Positions 45,715 to 55,035 of a stretch of DNA of 64,000 nucleotides are shown piece after piece (the first letter of the stretch is position 1; every line of letters starts with the position of its first letter). The position numbers and the translations under genes were made by a program. The stretch lies in contig DASWJS010000029.1 in NCBI GenBank assembly GCA_036397035.1, positions 24,848-88,847 of the forward strand, read 5' to 3'. The notes beneath the pieces were generated by a model. The model was not told the origin of the DNA. It saw only the letters and a list, made by a program, of their open reading frames with translations, and searched no databases. The stretch is from DASWJS01 sp036397035. GTDB lineage: Bacteria > Actinomycetota > AC-67.

Positions 45715-48491
45715 CACTGCACCCCCCCAGCCGCGCGCGAGACGAGGTGATCCGCCTGTCGCACGATCGCCTCGAAAAGAGCAACCCCCCAGGCCCCGAA
45801 CCGCTCGCACTGGTGACGGAAGCGTGAGGCTTGATCGAAGTCGCAGCGCGAGAGGTCTCCGTCTGCCCGAACCGAGACGCCCGCCACTTCTACGGTGAAC
45901 TGCCCGGCATGAGGGTCGGCGACGGTTGCCACAAGCGGTCTTCCTCCGCCGTGATGGGTCGCGATCAGGTGGGCGGTCAGGTCCGCGTCCCACGCGACCG
46001 GCCCGTTGAGTGCGAGCCACTCCTCGAAGACCCGCCCGCTGAGGAGCTCGTGACGACCTCCGGGAGGCCAGCGCGCCGCGATCCGGGCAGCCTGTACGTT
46101 GAGCAGCGTGACCGAGGACTTGGCAAGCAAGTCCGACCCGTCCGTGTTTGGGGCGAGCCAGCGCTGGAACCGAGGATCAGCCTTGCCGACATCGTGGAAG
46201 TAGCCCGCCTGCTTCAGGGCATCGATCATGGGCGGCTGTAGCCCGATGGCCTCGCCCAACTTGCCGGCAAGATCCCCGACGTTGCCGACGTGATCGGTCA
46301 GACGCGCGGACGCGAGATCGAAGCTCAACTCTTCGAGTGCTTCCACGCGAACCTCCGCTTCGGCGAAACGACGGCCTCTTCGGGCGCCCTGAAGGAATGA
46401 GGTGTCCCCGTGCGCACGTTCAACTACCAGCTGAAGCGCGCCAAGGAGCGATTGCCACTCCGCGTCCTCGATCCAGGGATGCGGGGTCACGCTCCTGAGC
46501 AACTCCATCACCTTGTCGACGACTGCCGCATCGGTATTCGGGTCCGATTCTTCATCGGGATCGCTCGGGTCCAGGCTGCCGAGCAGAGCCTCTAACTCCT
46601 CCTCTTCCTCAGAGATCGGATTCTCGATGAGATGCCGGATGGGCTTCCATCTCAAGGGGAGATACTGGCGGTCGAGCACGGCGACGTCTAAGACCGTCTC
46701 AGATGACTCGGGGTTCCAGCCGAACTCGTCATACTTCCCTATCCAAGCGGGAAGAACAATGTGATCACCCGGCCGAAGTTGGCTGGTTTCTACGGTCTCC
46801 AAGGATGTCCTATCGGCTGTTACGCGACGGATCCCTTCGGTGTGCTCCTTCAGCGCTGTGCGCAACTCGCCGATCGGCACATCGATCGACTCGTTCTCGT
46901 ACACCGACGGCCACAGACGGACGTCGTCTTGAGGGATGTGCGCGCGCCAGCAGATCGATATGTCACGTCTTTCTTCGTCGAGTGGGTCGAAGAAGACTTC
47001 GGGCGGGGCCGCGTCCGGTGGAGGAGCCGATGTCTTGACGAACTCCCAAAGGTGAGCCTGGAGAAATGTTCCCGAGCGCGGCGGCACGTCGCTGGGTTGA
47101 CCGAGGATCTCCCCGATCCGCGCCGGACTCAGGTCGAGTGTTCCAGAGTCCTTGATGCGATCCCAGACCTGTGCGGGTTCGGTACCGTAAACAGGATCGC
47201 TCTTGCCGTCGTTCACATGGCAGATCACTGCTGCTGCGTGGGGTTTCGCGCCCAGCCGATTCATCCGGCCAAACCGCTGCGTAAGCGCTCGCACCCCGGC
47301 GGTTTGCGTGACGAGGGAATCGAAGTCCAGGTCAGCTCCGACCTCGAGCGTCTGCGTGGCCACGACGGCGAGAGATCGCTGACGCGTGGCCGCACCCGTC
47401 ACCGGTGCGCCGGTCTGTGGATCGAGAAGGAATGCTCGTAGGCGCTGCGCTTCGCGCTCGCGCGTGCGTCCGGTCACCAGCACGACATCGGCTTCGTGGC
47501 CCCGGAGCTTCCTGCGGAGATGCTCGAATACGGCACGCGCGGTCGCAACCGTGTTGCAGAAGACGACGCACGCAGAGTGCGCCCGGCTGTCCAAAAGCTC
47601 TTCAGCCGCGTCACCGAGCGCGCGCGGGAGTTCCTTTGGCGACCCGACCTGGAGCACAGCCGCTGGCTTCGTGGCCATAATCCTCTCTTGCACCACGGGG
47701 TGAGCAAGATCGGTCTCGTCGAGATCGAATCTGTCGCCCGCCCGCTCTCCCGTCGCCGTGAGAGCCACGATCTGAGGGTGGGCTCGGTGCGCATTGATGA
47801 CGACCGAGGGATCGCCGAAATCGGATTCGGCAAGGGCGGCGCCCAGCTCGACCAGCGGGCGCGCGAGGTGGGCCTCGTCGAGGAGGACCAAGCTGTCCAC
47901 ACCCGCCAAAGCGGCATCGACCGGCCGCATGCCGACGCTCGTTCCGTAGCCGCGAAACAGCCAGCGCGTCGCGAACATCGGGACGGTCGAGAAGATGAGC
48001 GATGGTTGCGAGGGGTCGGGGCAGCGCGCGCCGAGATCGACACCGCCGCGCAGGCGGGCCAGGTGCAGCGGGCGAGTCGCTGTTCCAGCGCCGATGCGCT
48101 CCAGGGCTTCACCGACCCCGCGAAGGGCTTCCACCGCCCCGTCGGTGACGCCAGACCACCCTTCACAGACCGAGGAGGGATCCGCGAGAAGGTTTGTGAG
48201 AACCTCTCCGCGTTCGTAGGCGGCATCGACGAGCAGGCGGCGGTTGACCACCCACCAGATCCGAGTGGGGATCCTTCGATCCGCCGGAGGCACCTCCGCG
48301 TTCGCGGCCAGCGCCCACACAGCGATGTCTATACACGATGTCTTCCCGAGCCCCGTGGGGACGCCGATCTCTTCCGGCCAGTCGCCGGACCTTGCGCGCT
48401 CCGCCAGACGAGACTGCCACGGCAACGGAACCCGGCCTGTGTTCGCCGCGCGATAGAACTCGTCGAATGTCGGGAGGGAAGACATGCTCAC
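45714..48491 (-). CDS. cas3: Cas3 helicase-nuclease, type I-G (helicase first, HD last)
   Basis: A 925-residue protein that degrades DNA marked by the crRNA complex. Helicase motifs: Walker A GVPTGLGKTS (43-52), DEAH box LVLLDEAHLA (205-208), ALTATGER and TQTLEVGADLDFD with QRFGRMNR. An acidic linker follows (ENPISEEEEELEALLGSLDP, about 600-640). A C-terminal HD nuclease domain has FHDVGKADPRF (His766, Asp767), THHGGG (about 845-850) and RQADH (Asp914). This domain order, inverted relative to most Cas3, is characteristic of type I-U/I-G. The GTG start overlaps csb2 (GTGA). Confidence 0.94.
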   Translation of the reverse strand: MSMSSLPTFDEFYRAANTGRVPLPWQSRLAERARSGDWPEEIGVPTGLGKTSCIDIAVWALAANAEVPPADRRIPTRIWWVVNRRLLVDAAYERGEVLTNLLADPSSVCEGWSGVTDGAVEALRGVGEALERIGAGTATRPLHLARLRGGVDLGARCPDPSQPSLIFSTVPMFATRWLFRGYGTSVGMRPVDAALAGVDSLVLLDEAHLARPLVELGAALAESDFGDPSVVINAHRAHPQIVALTATGERAGDRFDLDETDLAHPVVQERIMATKPAAVLQVGSPKELPRALGDAAEELLDSRAHSACVVFCNTVATARAVFEHLRRKLRGHEADVVLVTGRTREREAQRLRAFLLDPQTGAPVTGAATRQRSLAVVATQTLEVGADLDFDSLVTQTAGVRALTQRFGRMNRLGAKPHAAAVICHVNDGKSDPVYGTEPAQVWDRIKDSGTLDLSPARIGEILGQPSDVPPRSGTFLQAHLWEFVKTSAPPPDAAPPEVFFDPLDEERRDISICWRAHIPQDDVRLWPSVYENESIDVPIGELRTALKEHTEGIRRVTADRTSLETVETSQLRPGDHIVLPAWIGKYDEFGWNPESSETVLDVAVLDRQYLPLRWKPIRHLIENPISEEEEELEALLGSLDPSDPDEESDPNTDAAVVDKVMELLRSVTPHPWIEDAEWQSLLGALQLVVERAHGDTSFLQGARRGRRFAEAEVRVEALEELSFDLASARLTDHVGNVGDLAGKLGEAIGLQPPMIDALKQAGYFHDVGKADPRFQRWLAPNTDGSDLLAKSSVTLLNVQAARIAARWPPGGRHELLSGRVFEEWLALNGPVAWDADLTAHLIATHHGGGRPLVATVADPHAGQFTVEVAGVSVRADGDLSRCDFDQASRFRHQCERFGAWGVALFEAIVRQADHLVSRAAGGVQ

Positions 48492-49909
48492 CGGCCCTCG
48501 ACCACGGGCGCCATAAGCCCGATACCGAACTGACGCGCGCGACCGAGGACGACGGGACCCTCGACCTCCTCATCGAAGATCACCTCGAGATGGCTGAACG
48601 GCCGACGACTTCGCTTGCTGTGGAACACCTCGTGCGGACGCAAGGCGAGTGCTCCGTGTGCCAGCGGAACCGGGCTGAGACGGAAACCCCGAACCGCTGC
48701 AGGGATGCCCGCATTGCTGCACCACCGCGTCACGTCATCGATGGTGATCTCTCCTTTCACGCGTCGCTCATGGACGACGGGCGATGTCGCAACCCAACGC
48801 CGTGACCGGCGGCTCCACCGGTCAGGACGCGCGGTCCACGGCTTCTCCTCGCCGGCGAACGGCGCCACCGCTACTGGCGCACGCCCGGCGATGGTCAATT
48901 CCTTGAGATGCGATGCCGCCTCGCGGATATCGTTGATGATCTCGGGATCGACCCCTTCCGGCACGGCGACCGCCAACCCGTGGAGCCGACCACGCGCGTA
49001 CTGATGTCCGACTTCGGGCAAGCCAAGCCAGTGCACCAACCGGTAGCCGGTCTCAGCTTCGAAGCCGTGACCGTGGAGCGCTCGGGGAACCGGCCCCACG
49101 TGCGTTTCGTGCAGCTTCAGCACGGCTGCTTTCAGCGCCTCTGTCACCCTGAGAAGGAATCGGCCGGGAACAGCAGGGCGAAGGTGCATCCACAAGACCT
49201 CAGACCATGGCAACTCCGCACGTTCCGACAATTCATCAGGCGCGCGATACCGAACGTGCTTCACTGGATACCAAGAGCGCCGTACCGGCTGTCCTCGTGA
49301 GAAGGCGTCGAACATCGTATCCAAGATCCCCACCATCTCCGGAAAGGGCACCGGGATCTCATGCGCACCGTTGGTATCGGGACGCCATTCCGGTCCCACA
49401 TCCGCCTCGCTCACGGATGTGTGGACCCTCACTCGCGCGGGACTGTCTGAGCAACCGAAATACCCCACTCGGGCGGCGCGCATCTCCAGGGCGCGTACGA
49501 GCGCATCGGTAGCGTCGAGCTCGTCCCACACGTAGGTGGCGATTGCAGACCTTGGCGAAAGGCGTGTGCCCGGACTGACGAGCGCGCTCCCCCGAGCCGG
49601 GTAATCCTGCACGGCTCCTTTGGTCTTCGAGTCCACGACGACGAACCTCGGATTGAGCGCCGTGCACAGCACGTCCGAGCGCGCGCTCGCGAAGACCGAC
49701 GGCGGAGCGGCGTCCGCGATCGCCCGCAACTCCGAGCCATCGGTGACGCGGCATCGGTCGCGGGTCCCGTCTGCGGCGACGAGCGCGGAGAACAGCCTCG
49801 CGGGGCTCGGAGGCCAGTCTCCCGGATCCTCTTGATCGGTCAGGGCGAGGTCGCCGGCGGATGCCGCCCTGATCGTTCCGTGCAGCAGCTCGACCGTAAT
49901 GGCGATCAC
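48488..49909 (-). CDS. csb2: type I-G Csb2 (GSU0054 family; Cas5-Cas6 fusion)
   Basis: A 473-residue RAMP protein. The start TVELLHGTIRAA and WPPSPARLFSALVAA are family hallmarks, as are YPVKHVRYR and the C-terminal GRARQFGIGLMAPV glycine-rich loop. In type I-G, Csb2 is described as a Cas5-Cas6 fusion that cleaves pre-crRNA and caps the complex; no separate cas6 is present in this locus, consistent with that. Internal histidines (LHGHGFEAETGYRLVHWLGL) may contribute to cleavage. The GTG start overlaps the csb1 stop by four bases. Confidence 0.88.
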   Translation of the reverse strand: MIAITVELLHGTIRAASAGDLALTDQEDPGDWPPSPARLFSALVAADGTRDRCRVTDGSELRAIADAAPPSVFASARSDVLCTALNPRFVVVDSKTKGAVQDYPARGSALVSPGTRLSPRSAIATYVWDELDATDALVRALEMRAARVGYFGCSDSPARVRVHTSVSEADVGPEWRPDTNGAHEIPVPFPEMVGILDTMFDAFSRGQPVRRSWYPVKHVRYRAPDELSERAELPWSEVLWMHLRPAVPGRFLLRVTEALKAAVLKLHETHVGPVPRALHGHGFEAETGYRLVHWLGLPEVGHQYARGRLHGLAVAVPEGVDPEIINDIREAASHLKELTIAGRAPVAVAPFAGEEKPWTARPDRWSRRSRRWVATSPVVHERRVKGEITIDDVTRWCSNAGIPAAVRGFRLSPVPLAHGALALRPHEVFHSKRSRRPFSHLEVIFDEEVEGPVVLGRARQFGIGLMAPVVEGR

Positions 49910-51105
49910 AATTCCTCCAACGGCCAGGAAGCAGCGATCACGTTAGCCAGCTCCTTGTTTGGAGCTAGAACAATCGAGGTCTCGGGCCATGCGCTTCCCA
50001 CCGGAAGCCCGGCGGACTCGGCCAGCTTGCAACAAGCCTTGAACAAGACTGTCGCCTGTTCGAGGTCAGGCAATTCGAGATCCTCGTCCCCGTGGCTGCC
50101 TAACCAGGTCCAACGCTTTTGCGCCGGACGCAACTCACACCCAGACCTCAGGCTGAACGATCGATCAAACGCCGCGATGTGTCCGACGAGGCCGAGCGCC
50201 ACGAGCGTCGCCCGCGCGGCGGCTTCACCCTTCGCATCGGCAAGACGTACGCGCCGGAGCGCAGCGAACGAAACCGTTGCCTGTTGCTCGATCGCGGCGA
50301 AGGAAACGCCGCTCGGAGATCCTCCCGCTGGAACCTGGCCATGCCCGATTTCGGAGAGTGATTCCTTCTGCTTTGATCCGCCCTTCTTGCTGCCCGCCGT
50401 CACGTACTCCCAGCCGCTGAGCAGATCGCCTTCGTCGTAGATGACGGGGTCGTTGACACTGAGGTTCAGCGGATCTCCTTTAAGACCGAGAGCCTTCGTG
50501 TCCGACGTGGCGGGCTCATAACCGACGATCTCCGAAACCCACGCGCGCGCAAGCTTTGCCTGCGAGCGCTTCTTGCCCAAGTGTGACTGCCAGAACCCGA
50601 ACAGGAGCGCTTGGGGGAACCATCGCAGGATCGGCTCGGCGTCGTCCGCGGTTGCGGAGAACAAGGCTTTCCCAATCTCGGTCTTGGTGAATGCCTCCCC
50701 GTCGAGCATCGCATCGCGAAGGTATGCGTCAGCCTGCCTGTGTGGGAACTTGAAACTCGAGAGGCGTCGCGGAAGGTGTGGTGGCAGGGCTCTCTCGCTC
50801 GACAGGTCGAGGACGAATTCGGGAAGCCGCAACTCTGAGCGCAACCGCTGCAGCTCGGCCTCGATTCGATTCGCCTGGCTCGGTACGTTGTCGATGACGA
50901 TAACGTCGACTGGGCGACGCTGGTCACCCTCGCCCCACCATCGACGGTCTTGCTGGTAACGCCCGCCCACGTAGACCGCCGGCTTGACCGGAGCCCCTGC
51001 GCCGGCAAGCGGCTCGAGGACCGAAGAGATTCGGATCCCCCACTCCTGACTCGGCTCGTCGCAAGCTGCGAGGAGCTCTTCCGCTGTCAACTTCTTCACC
51101 GCCAT
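49906..51105 (-). CDS. csb1: type I-G Csb1 (GSU0053 family; Cas7 backbone)
   Basis: A 399-residue RAMP protein. Family segments include PAVYVGGRYQ, DNVPSQANRIEAELQRLR, PHRQADAYLRDAMLDG, ALLFGFWQSH, AKLARAWVSEIVGYEP and the glycine-rich tail region. It is expected to polymerise along crRNA as the Cas7 filament of the surveillance complex. ATG 51105 was chosen because AGGAGG sits directly upstream and it fits the family N-terminus; the upstream in-frame sequence belongs to the cas3 remnant in another frame. Confidence 0.88.
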   Translation of the reverse strand: MAVKKLTAEELLAACDEPSQEWGIRISSVLEPLAGAGAPVKPAVYVGGRYQQDRRWWGEGDQRRPVDVIVIDNVPSQANRIEAELQRLRSELRLPEFVLDLSSERALPPHLPRRLSSFKFPHRQADAYLRDAMLDGEAFTKTEIGKALFSATADDAEPILRWFPQALLFGFWQSHLGKKRSQAKLARAWVSEIVGYEPATSDTKALGLKGDPLNLSVNDPVIYDEGDLLSGWEYVTAGSKKGGSKQKESLSEIGHGQVPAGGSPSGVSFAAIEQQATVSFAALRRVRLADAKGEAAARATLVALGLVGHIAAFDRSFSLRSGCELRPAQKRWTWLGSHGDEDLELPDLEQATVLFKACCKLAESAGLPVGSAWPETSIVLAPNKELANVIAASWPLEEL

Positions 51106-51560
51106 GTCGGCCTCCTGACTGTCTGCGGCTCTTCTAAGTGACGGAAGGCTAAGCTGGGCTCCCCCCGGTAAGCCCACAACCTCGTGGAATGTTCGTTGGC
51201 CCTGCTGACGCAAGCGAGGACGGCTCCTTTTCGATCGACCGACGCCGACATCCATGTGGACGAACAAGGTGCTGCCGACCTCGACGCCTTGGCGGAACGA
51301 CCGAGGTTGTCGATCCAGCGCGCGACATCGCCGACGACCTGGTCGACCAGCGTGCGCATGGGCAGAGCGACGACAAGCCACGCAGGCGTTGCCGCCGCAT
51401 GGGTCGTCCGTCGGTACAGCCACGGGAGAACGATTCCGGCGGTCTTGCCCGCGCCCGTCTCAACGTCCACAAGCTCAGGAAGCCCTTCGGTGGCAACGCG
51501 TTGCTGCCACGGGTACGGCTCGTACCCGGTGGCTTTCCGGAAGAACTCCTCAAACCTCAT
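51096..51560 (-). pseudogene. N-terminal remnant of a second cas3 at the head of the operon
   Basis: About 85 residues read as the start of a Cas3 helicase: MRFEEFFRKATGYEPYPWQQ, then a Walker A-like DVETGAGKTAGIV and the strand WLVVALPMRTLVDQVV. After WIDNLG similarity moves to another frame (VGSTLFVHMDVGVG), and the original frame ends at 51096, just inside csb1. No DEAH box or HD domain remains. It differs from the intact Cas3 of this locus (PTGLGKTS), so it is probably not a simple duplication of it. I read it as a frameshifted, truncated relic of an earlier I-U-type cas3 that still occupies the promoter-proximal position. Confidence 0.65.
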
Positions 51561-51705
51561 GATCCCGTCCTGCCTCACAGTTGGGACAGGCTACCACCTG
51601 GCGAAACGTATATCCGAGCACAGGTTTCCGTCCGCCCTATTGGCTTTGATGCCAAAGAAGAACCCTTCCGTAGACTTGGGTGCATCCGCTCAGAGGAGGC
51701 ACAGC

Positions 51706-53100
51706 ATGGCTGCGTTCCGGACAGAGAAAGACTCGATGGGCGAGGTGCGCGTGCCCGTGGAGGCGTATTGGGGCGCGCAGACGCAGCGCGCCGTGGACAA
51801 CTTCCCGGTGAGCGGCCGGGGAATGCCGCGCCGGTTCATCCAGGCGCTCGGCTCGATCAAGTGGGCTGCCGCGCAAGCCAACGAGGAGCTGGGCGTCGTC
51901 GAGCCGAAGCTCGCCGACGCCATTCGAGCCGCCGCCCGGGAGGTGATCGACGGCGCCCTCGACGAGCACTTCCCGGTCGACGTGTTCCAGACCGGCTCGG
52001 GCACCTCCTCCAACATGAACGCCAACGAGGTCATCGCGCACCGCGCGTGTGAGATCCTTTCCGGGGACCGCGCCTCCAAGCAGGTCCATCCCAACGATCA
52101 CGTCAACGCGAGCCAGTCGTCCAACGACGTCATCCCGACCGCCATTCATCTGGCGGCGCTCGCCGGGCTGCGCGAGGACCTCGTGCCGGCGCTGACGGCG
52201 CTCGCCGGGGCGCTGCGCGCCAAGGCCGAGGCGTGGGCCGACGTCGTGAAGGCCGGCCGCACGCACTTGATGGACGCCACGCCGGTGACCTTCGGTCAGG
52301 AGTTCGGCGGCTACGCAACGCAGATCGCCAAGGGGATCGAGCGGATCCAGGACGCCGAGAAGCGTCTGGCCGAGCTGGCGCTCGGCGGGACGGCGGTCGG
52401 CAGCGGCCTCAACGCCGATCGCGCCTTCGTCGAGCGCGTGCTGGCGATCCTCGCCGATCGCACCGGCCTGCCCGTGCGGGAGGCCGACGACCACTTCGAG
52501 GCGCAGGGCGGCAAGGACGCCTGCCTCGAGGCCTCCGGCGTTCTGCGCACGATCGCCGCGTCGATGATGAAGGTCGCCAACGACGTGCGCTGGATGGGCT
52601 CAGGCCCTCGCGCCGGCATCGCCGAGCTGCGCCTGCCGGACCTGCAGCCGGGTTCTTCGATCATGCCCGGCAAGGTCAACCCGGTCATGCCCGAGATGGT
52701 CACGCAGGTGGCCGCGCAGGTCTACGGCAACGACGCGACCGTCGCCATGTGCGGCGCGATGGGCAACTTCGAGCTGAACGTGTTCATGCCCGTGATCGCG
52801 CGCAACCTGCTGGAGTCGATCGCGCTGCTGTCGGCGGCCGCTCGCCTGTTCGTCGAGAAGTGCGTCGAGGGCCTGGAGGTCGACGCCGAGCGCGCGCGCG
52901 AACTGGTCGAGCGCACCTTCCCGATCGTCACGGCGCTCGTGCCCGCGATCGGCTACGACCGCTGCGCCGAGATCAGCAAGGAGGCGTTCAAGACCAACCG
53001 AGGCATCCGCGAGGTCGCGCTCGAGCGCGGCGTCGACGCGGCCGTGCTCGACAAGGCGCTCGACGTGCTGACGATGGCCCGCGGCGGCGTCCTGAGCTGA
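51706..53100 (+). CDS. fumC: class II fumarate hydratase
   Basis: A 464-residue fumarase of the TCA cycle. It starts FRTEKDSMGEVRVPVEAYWG and contains GSGTSSNMNANEVIAHRA, HVNASQSSNDVIPTA, GRTHLMDATPVTFGQE (catalytic His) and the superfamily signature GSSIMPGKVNPVMPE. Length and absence of iron-sulphur cysteines fix the class II type. An AGAGGAGG site lies 7 bases before ATG 51706. It is divergent from the CRISPR operon remnant, marking the edge of the CRISPR island. The 127 bp between them should hold its promoter. Confidence 0.95.
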   Translation: MAAFRTEKDSMGEVRVPVEAYWGAQTQRAVDNFPVSGRGMPRRFIQALGSIKWAAAQANEELGVVEPKLADAIRAAAREVIDGALDEHFPVDVFQTGSGTSSNMNANEVIAHRACEILSGDRASKQVHPNDHVNASQSSNDVIPTAIHLAALAGLREDLVPALTALAGALRAKAEAWADVVKAGRTHLMDATPVTFGQEFGGYATQIAKGIERIQDAEKRLAELALGGTAVGSGLNADRAFVERVLAILADRTGLPVREADDHFEAQGGKDACLEASGVLRTIAASMMKVANDVRWMGSGPRAGIAELRLPDLQPGSSIMPGKVNPVMPEMVTQVAAQVYGNDATVAMCGAMGNFELNVFMPVIARNLLESIALLSAAARLFVEKCVEGLEVDAERARELVERTFPIVTALVPAIGYDRCAEISKEAFKTNRGIREVALERGVDAAVLDKALDVLTMARGGVLS

Positions 53101-53113
53101 GACGGCCTCCGCA

Positions 53114-53656
53114 TCAGCGCGCGAAAATCGTGGTCAGGTCGAGCGCGAGTCCGGGAAGGAACTCGACAGTGAGCGTGTCGCCCGGCTCGAAGATCTCTGG
53201 CTTCGCGTAACCCCCGGCCTCGTGGTGGTAGACCTCGATGCGGTCGGCGTCGGGGTCCACGATCCAATACAGCGGCACGCCGTAACGCGCGTACAAGTCC
53301 CGCTTGCGCACGCGGTCGTAGCGAGAGTCGGAGACCACCTCGATCAGGAGGGACGGCACGCCGCGCAGGTTCTTCTCGCCGATCACGTCCAGCCGGTCGT
53401 CGGCGACGACGATCAGGTCGGGCTCGACCACGTCCCGATCGCTGAACAGGATGTCGAGGGGCGCGATGAAGACCTTCCCACCACCGACGTCCCGTACGTG
53501 GACGCCGAACTCGAGATACAGCCTCCCGAGGATCTCCTGGTGCCGGGTGACCGGGGATGGGCTCACGAACAACTCCCCGTCGATGAGTTCTCGGCGGAGA
53601 CCGTCATCGGGGAAATGGAACAAGTCGTCGAAGGTGAGCAGTTCGCTCTGCGCCAT
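53114..53656 (-). CDS. Uma2-family (DUF820) PD-(D/E)XK endonuclease-fold protein
   Basis: A 180-residue protein. The family order is visible: LTFDDLFHFPDDG, RRELIDGELFVSPSPVTRHQ, VEPDLIVVADD, VPSLLIEVVSDSRYDRVRKR (E-V-x-S nuclease core) and DLYARYGVPLYWIVDPDADR. Uma2 proteins are predicted nucleases often found in multiple copies; the role is not established. ATG 53656 was chosen from the conserved start. It converges on fumC. Confidence 0.85.
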   Translation of the reverse strand: MAQSELLTFDDLFHFPDDGLRRELIDGELFVSPSPVTRHQEILGRLYLEFGVHVRDVGGGKVFIAPLDILFSDRDVVEPDLIVVADDRLDVIGEKNLRGVPSLLIEVVSDSRYDRVRKRDLYARYGVPLYWIVDPDADRIEVYHHEAGGYAKPEIFEPGDTLTVEFLPGLALDLTTIFAR

Positions 53657-53761
53657 GGGTTCGATGGTATCACCGTCCTTTCCGGCGCCAGATGCTGCTC
53701 CAAGCCGGTGCGATGTCACGTCCGGGCAGAAGCGGTCGAACCGAGCGAATAGCGCTCGTTG

Positions 53762-54478
53762 CTAGATCGGCGGCCAGGGGTAGGGGCGGCGATCCTCGGG
53801 CGGGTCGGGGAAGCGGTCCGCGCGCAGCAGGGCCTCGGTGCGCGCGCGCGTGGCGGCGATCTCGTCCGCAGCGAGGAAGGCGGTGAGCGCGCGCGCACAA
53901 GCGGCGTCCGACAGGAAGCGGTCGAGCCCGCCGCGGACCTCGTCCGGCAATCGCTCGCCGGCGAAGTCCCAGATGACGGTCCGGAGCTTGTCCTGCACGC
54001 CGAAGCACGTGCCGTGGTCGATCACGCGGATCGAGCCCGTCTCGCGCTCGATCATGCAGTGGCCCGACTTGCGGTCGGCGTTGTTCACCGCGACGTCGAA
54101 GGCGCACACCCGCCGGAACGTCTCCGCATGAGCCGGCATCAGCGTCAGGTAATGCTCGGCCGGCTCCTCGGCGACGGCGAGCTGCACCGAGCCCACGCCG
54201 TACACGCCCGCCCTGGAAACGGTCGGCGGCACGAACCCGAAGCCCGTCGACTCGCTCACCAGGAACGCGGCCACTTCGCGCCGGTACAGCGTGCCCTCCG
54301 GGAAGTCCCACAGCGGCGACTCTCCCGCCTGCGGCTTGTAGACGGCGAGCGCGTCGGCGTCGTCCAGCGTCAGCCGAACGGCGAGCGTCACGTTGGACGC
54401 CCGCGGCATCCGGCCAAGGACCTCCATCTCCCCCTTGCGCAAGACCTCGAGGATCCGCGCGCGGTCCGTCGCGGTCAC
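53762..54478 (-). CDS. SCO1664-family protein (PI3K/PI4K-like fold)
   Basis: A 238-residue protein of the actinobacterial SCO1664 family. Conserved segments are VYKPQAGESPLWDFPEGTLY, RREVAAFLVSE, CAFDVAVNNADRKSGHCM and VIDHGTCFGVQDKLRTVIWD, the last two resembling the kinase-like catalytic NNxDR and DHG motifs. It is one of three linked marker genes with DUF3090 and the phosphatase. The GTG start shares bases with the DUF3090 stop (GTGA). The substrate is unknown. Confidence 0.87.
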   Translation of the reverse strand: MTATDRARILEVLRKGEMEVLGRMPRASNVTLAVRLTLDDADALAVYKPQAGESPLWDFPEGTLYRREVAAFLVSESTGFGFVPPTVSRAGVYGVGSVQLAVAEEPAEHYLTLMPAHAETFRRVCAFDVAVNNADRKSGHCMIERETGSIRVIDHGTCFGVQDKLRTVIWDFAGERLPDEVRGGLDRFLSDAACARALTAFLAADEIAATRARTEALLRADRFPDPPEDRRPYPWPPI

Positions 54479-55035
54479 CCCGCGGACTTGGGCGCCTTGT
54501 GGCCGTTCATCGCGGCGCACATGTGCGAGCCGTCCCCCTCCAAGACCGCGTTGCAGAACTGACACCGCGGCCGGCCGGCCGCGACGACCTTCAGCGCGTG
54601 ATCGGCCATCGCGCGAACCTGCGCGCGCGTCGCCACGAAGCGCGCAGCCGCGAGGTCCTCCTCGACGACGTCTTCCGGCTCCGCCGCCTCGTCATCTGCC
54701 TCTTGCTCGGAGGACACCTCGCGCAGGACGATCGCGATGCGATCCGACGCCTCGTCGTACTCGATCGCCATCTCGCCCACCCGCCACATCGGCTCGAGCG
54801 GCGGCGACAGCGCCAGGTCCTCCTCGGCGGGGGCCGGGCCCTCGTCGCTCTCGGGGAGCTGGCCGAGCAGGCGGCTGATTCCTTCGGACAGCAGTCGAAC
54901 CTGCTCTTTCTCCGCGAGCAGCGTCACGTCGGCCCCGCGAGCGCGGGCCTGGACGAAGAAGACGCGTTCGCCGGGCTCGCCCACCGCTCCTGCGGTAATG
55001 CGTTCGACCGCGTCGAAATGAAAGGACGGATTCAC
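54475..55035 (-). CDS. DUF3090-family zinc-ribbon-like protein
   Basis: A 186-residue protein of DUF3090, found almost only in actinobacteria. The beta-rich start (HFDAVERITAGAVGEPGERV) is followed by an acidic middle and ends with RCQFCNAVLEGDGSHMCAAM, a CxxC...C cluster likely to bind zinc. The GTG start overlaps the phosphatase stop and the stop overlaps SCO1664, so all three are translationally coupled. The function is unknown. Confidence 0.87.
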   Translation of the reverse strand: MNPSFHFDAVERITAGAVGEPGERVFFVQARARGADVTLLAEKEQVRLLSEGISRLLGQLPESDEGPAPAEEDLALSPPLEPMWRVGEMAIEYDEASDRIAIVLREVSSEQEADDEAAEPEDVVEEDLAAARFVATRAQVRAMADHALKVVAAGRPRCQFCNAVLEGDGSHMCAAMNGHKAPKSAG

